From contig NZ_OY764327.1 in assembly GCF_963668385.1 (NCBI RefSeq), forward strand, positions 2,790,001 through 2,854,000: 64,000 nucleotides of DNA. Reading direction: 5' to 3'. The DNA comes from an uncultured Carboxylicivirga sp. GTDB taxonomy: Bacteria > Bacteroidota > Bacteroidia > Bacteroidales > Marinilabiliaceae. Of this stretch, positions 62,101-64,000 are shown in pieces (within the stretch, counting starts at the first letter, position 1; each line of letters opens with the position of its first letter). The translations under genes were made by a program, and so were the position numbers. The notes below the pieces were generated by a model. It saw only the letters and a list, made by a program, of their open reading frames with translations, had not been told where the DNA came from and made no database searches.

Positions 62101-62210
62101 ATCAGGAATTTGATGAAAAAGGAAATAAGAAATTCACCAGTACTACTGCATTTGTATTTTATCTCGACAAACTTAATTTGAGTATTGACGACTCAACACA
62201 TGATGAATGA
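59106..62210 (+). CDS. Primase-helicase of a mobile element (CHC2 zinc finger, TOPRIM, P-loop helicase)
   Basis: A 1034-residue protein from ATG 59106. The zinc finger is CCPFHNEKTASLSVNPAKG followed by FKCFGC (residues about 35-62). The TOPRIM part has AYLVEGYPDVLRMHSIG (about 252) and TLIFDGDTAGLRATDRN (about 297). The C-terminal ATPase has NMYGQKGSGKNTCAESILY (about 660) and VCVLDEYRND (Walker B). It should synthesise primers and unwind DNA for autonomous replication of the element. A sister gene lies at the left window edge; the downstream iterons are the likely target. Confidence 0.88.
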   Translation: MDTNRVIDHINGDILSVISNFIELKKSGTNYMACCPFHNEKTASLSVNPAKGIFKCFGCSKGGNAIEFVKEHEGVDFKQAVEIAAKKLNIAFEWKKSTNFDEAKHKHIESLHIACNIVERFFAENLSNKEAEKYIKSRNFVIPEHGSFDVGYAPNGNALLTYARANGVKTEILEEIGVLKSNDKGVYDFFRNRLIFPISNSRGQTIAFAGRDLNENSKAKYLNSPETSIYVKGNELYALNAARFAIKNEDRAYLVEGYPDVLRMHSIGIYNTIASCGTALTIAQVQLLKRYTNKTTLIFDGDTAGLRATDRNAELLIQNGFHVSVITLPEKQDPDTLFTTKEMFLQHNKQQADYILFKTAQYAQKSVSDPVLKSEAIKRMSKLIANYDKTKQEVYIEFAAEQIKPKKAWQDAVKELTQDEPKRTHQYTVPKDVSLNDFNRWGFYVENNCYVFRNKKGDDFVTHSNFVMAPLFHIESPINAKRLYEIKNRHNLVKIMELPQRDMVSITAFKLQIESLGNFLWTGGESELNKLKAWLYEKTKSCKEIMQLGWQKEGFFCWGNGIFNGDEFIKADKYGIVQHGNRYYYIPACSDIYESDDTLFEFERHFIHNEGNITLYEYAQKYTAVFSNNGIVTLSFFFACLFLDIISKRFDKFPILNMYGQKGSGKNTCAESILYMFGRKGKVPNLHNSSKPSIADHVATSANAVCVLDEYRNDLEMEKRELLKGFWDKTGRTRMNMDKDKKKETSKVNQGIIVCGQQIATADIALFSRFIALGFSKTTFSFEDKKLFEELEQINKQGLTQITHQLLKHRETFQKLYNKTVDAVSDQFRELLGTSTVETRIFNNWLTIASAYATVSRIVELPFKYDEIIQLFVDMMVEQNKETARNDDLGIFWKTVQYLISSNILFQEGDYRIVYADRITRTFKENGKWQRSDIVFPKPEKVLFLSVSRVFGLYKSQALREGDKPLPDATVEYYLKNSPSFICDTKKVSFKKMDAKSGYQEFDEKGNKKFTSTTAFVFYLDKLNLSIDDSTHDE

Positions 62211-62231
62211 TTGCAACTTAATTCAGATTTG

Positions 62232-62272
62232 AAAAAGCGAGGATTTCTACCAAAGGGATTCTCGCTTTTTTT
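62232..62272 (+). terminator. Intrinsic terminator after primase-helicase
   Basis: Stem AAAAAGCGAG / CTCGCTTTTT (62232-62241 with 62261-62270) plus a T-run. Same position as the terminator at 328-365 in the sister module. Confidence 0.82.
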
Positions 62273-62352
62273 GTGGAGTGAAAATTAAATAGATAGGACA
62301 AAAAGAAAGTATTGTATTTCAACTCAAAATATGAAATTGTCATGCAAAATGA

Positions 62353-62585
62353 GGTACTTAGGTTACTTAGATTACTTAGTTAAGTATATATAGTTAATAC
62401 AAAGTATATTATAAAGGTTTTTAAAAGGCGGGGCGGTTACTTGGGGTTACTTAGAGTTACTTAGGATTTAGACTAAAAGTAATTTGATTACTTAGTTACT
62501 TAGTAAAATGCAGCTTAATCATATTTATATATTTCTAAAATACAGACAATTAACCACACTAAGTAAGCTAAGTAACCAAGTACCC
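62353..62585. repeat. 9-bp iteron field GTTACTTAG (putative origin)
   Basis: Three head-to-tail units at 62353-62379 (GGTACTTAG, GTTACTTAG, ATTACTTAG), three spaced by 10 bp from 62436, 62446 and 62456, two more at 62487-62503, and inverted copies (CTAAGTAAG, CTAAGTAAC) at 62559-62576. The arrangement repeats that at 399-640 (three abutting, three 10-bp spaced, then inverted), including the preceding CATGCAAAA, but the last two bases of the unit differ. The rest of 62211-62746 has no gene. Confidence 0.78.
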
Positions 62586-62746
62586 CTATATATAGGTTCA
62601 TCGTAAGATAAGTAAATACTTCATTAAAATTCAAAAAAAAATATTCCTGTTATGTCATAAAATTTTACACGAAATGTGATAAATGTTAGACCAATTTTTT
62701 ATACATTAGCCAAAATTTGTCAAGACACTAACAAAATAGTCTGGAA

Positions 62747-63025
62747 ATGATTGGTAATAAAATCCGAGAATTAAGAGAAGAGAATAATATTTTACTGCGT
62801 CAACTTGCTGCTCAATTAGATATGGACACAGCTATGCTCAGTAAAATGGAACGAGGCGACCGCTTTTTTAAGAAAGAGGACATTCTTGCTCTTTCCGAAA
62901 TCTTTAATCAAAACAGTAAAGACTTACTCGTTTTATGGCTTGCCGACAAGATAGCAAAGACAATTGAAAATGAAGAATATCAGGCAGAAGCATTAGAGTT
63001 GGCTTTAAAAACTTATAACTCATAA
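62747..63025 (+). CDS. XRE-family HTH regulator before type I R-M genes
   Basis: A 92-residue protein: IGNKIRELREENNILLRQLA then LDMDTAMLSKMERGDRFF is a classical XRE helix-turn-helix. It precedes hsdM by 20 bases and is a probable controller of the R-M operon, equivalent in position to the regulator at 767-985. Confidence 0.82.
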   Translation: MIGNKIRELREENNILLRQLAAQLDMDTAMLSKMERGDRFFKKEDILALSEIFNQNSKDLLVLWLADKIAKTIENEEYQAEALELALKTYNS

Positions 63026-63045
63026 CAGCAATAAGGCATTAATAT

Positions 63046-64000
63046 ATGAACACCGCAGTACACAATAGATTAGTTTCTTTCATCTGGTCAATAGCCGATG
63101 ATTGCTTAAGAGATGTTTACGTTAGAGGTAAATACCGTGATGTAATTCTGCCTATGGTTGTTTTACGCCGTTTGGATGTATTACTTGAACCTACCAAACA
63201 AGAGGTGATGGAGGAAGTGAACTTTCAAAAAGAAGAGGGATTTACTGAATTTGATGATTTAGCCTTACAAGCTGCCTCAAAATATGTTTTCTACAATACC
63301 AGTGAGTGGACTTTAAAACGTCTCAAAGAAACAGCCACAAATAGTCAGCAAATACTACAAACCAACTTTCAAGATTACCTGAATGGCTTTAGTGCAAACG
63401 TAAAGGAGATTATTACAAAGTTCAACCTTCCAAGCCAAATTCAACACATGGCGAATAAGGATGTGCTATTAGATGTTTTGGAGAAATTCACATCGCCACA
63501 TATTAACTTAACACCCAATGAGGTTGAAGACCCTGATGGTAAAAAACTTCCACCTTTGACCAATTTAGGTATGGGGTATGTTTTTGAAGAACTCATCCGA
63601 AAGTTTAATGAAGAAAATAATGAGGAAGCAGGAGAACACTTTACCCCTCGTGAGGTAATTGATCTAATGACCCATATTGTATTCGACCCTATTAAAGACA
63701 ACCTCCCTCCGGTAATGACTATTTACGACCCTGCTTGTGGAAGTGGTGGTATGCTAACAGAAGCTCAGAACTTTATTAAGGATGAAGAGGGCGAAATTAA
63801 AGCTACTGGTGATGTGTATTTGTATGGTAAAGAGATAAATGATGAAACCTATGCCATCTGCAAGTCAGACATGATGATTAAAGGGAATAATCCTGAAAAT
63901 ATAAAGAATGGCTCGACCTTATCTACCGATGAATTTTCAGGTACAAGTTTCGACTTTATGCTTTCGAATCCTCCCTATGGTAAATCTTGGGCATCGGAAC
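63046..64000 (+). CDS. hsdM: Type I restriction-modification methyltransferase HsdM (runs off the right edge)
   Basis: 318 residues visible. N-terminal HsdM helical domain (GKYRDVILPMVVLRRLD), then GEHFTPREVIDLM, the AdoMet motif DPACGSGGML (about residue 227) and catalytic NPPYGKSWAS (about 307). N6-adenine methylase subunit of a type I system; hsdS and hsdR should follow outside the window. The gene begins at ATG 63046. Confidence 0.93.
   Translation, partial: MNTAVHNRLVSFIWSIADDCLRDVYVRGKYRDVILPMVVLRRLDVLLEPTKQEVMEEVNFQKEEGFTEFDDLALQAASKYVFYNTSEWTLKRLKETATNSQQILQTNFQDYLNGFSANVKEIITKFNLPSQIQHMANKDVLLDVLEKFTSPHINLTPNEVEDPDGKKLPPLTNLGMGYVFEELIRKFNEENNEEAGEHFTPREVIDLMTHIVFDPIKDNLPPVMTIYDPACGSGGMLTEAQNFIKDEEGEIKATGDVYLYGKEINDETYAICKSDMMIKGNNPENIKNGSTLSTDEFSGTSFDFMLSNPPYGKSWASE

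Overview
The window looks like accessory DNA of a Bacteroidota bacterium. Evidence: a secreted protein with a type IX secretion C-terminal sorting domain (49241-50302), many short lipoprotein signals, AT-rich translation starts with weak Shine-Dalgarno sites, a CzcA-type RND pump fused to an outer-membrane factor, and DUF4248-like and GDCCVxC proteins. No rRNA, tRNA or core housekeeping operon was recognised. Base composition changes sharply by region: the 17-38 kb block is visibly GC-richer than the AT-rich array at 43-57 kb.

Layout. (1) 1-7.1 kb: the tail of a primase-helicase gene, a terminator, a field of 9-bp iterons, an XRE regulator and a type III restriction-modification operon (mod, AAA ATPase, DUF4276/TOPRIM-like, res). 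(2) 7.1-16.9 kb: a metal-resistance locus with a Fur-family regulator, His-rich and TRASH-like small proteins, a CzcA-outer membrane factor fusion, its adaptor, a P-II-like protein, two cation-diffusion facilitators and a GDCCVxC protein. (3) 17.3-38.8 kb: about 21 genes on one strand forming a virus-like block. It has a J-domain protein, a transglutaminase-like membrane protein, a run of small probable beta-rich structural proteins, a lysozyme-like GIRNNNPGNL protein, a repeat-rich fibre/spike, a methyltransferase plus Strawberry-notch helicase plus metallopeptidase-like protein (DarB-like), a P-loop ATPase possibly made by -1 frameshifting, holin-like proteins and an endolysin. I recognise no terminase, portal, tail tube, tape measure or integrase, so a tailless virus or virus-derived element is the leading hypothesis. 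(4) 38.9-43.0 kb: a tight four-gene operon (GHKL ATPase with a nuclease-like end, HNH protein, agmatine-deiminase/PAD-like enzyme, OGG-like protein), a candidate defence system. (5) 43.1-57.0 kb: an integron-type cassette array on the minus strand: 19 attC-like sites bounding 18 cassettes. All 18 cassettes have mutually complementary ends, which is the hallmark of attC recombination. No integron integrase lies in the window. Cassettes carry mostly secreted, lipoprotein or membrane proteins; two are identical non-coding cassettes and three are 21/42-bp minisatellites. (6) 57.2-64.0 kb: a second mobile-element module with divergent repressor and small HTH genes, a full primase-helicase, a terminator, 9-bp iterons, an XRE regulator and a type I R-M system (hsdM runs off the window).

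Regions 1 and 6 are paralogous: same gene order, closely similar primase C-termini, same iteron layout, but different iteron sequence and different R-M cargo. The window therefore reads as a hotspot where two related replication modules carrying restriction systems, a virus-like element, a possible new defence operon and an orphan integron array lie side by side. All functional assignments come from reading motifs by eye; no database search or structure prediction was run.
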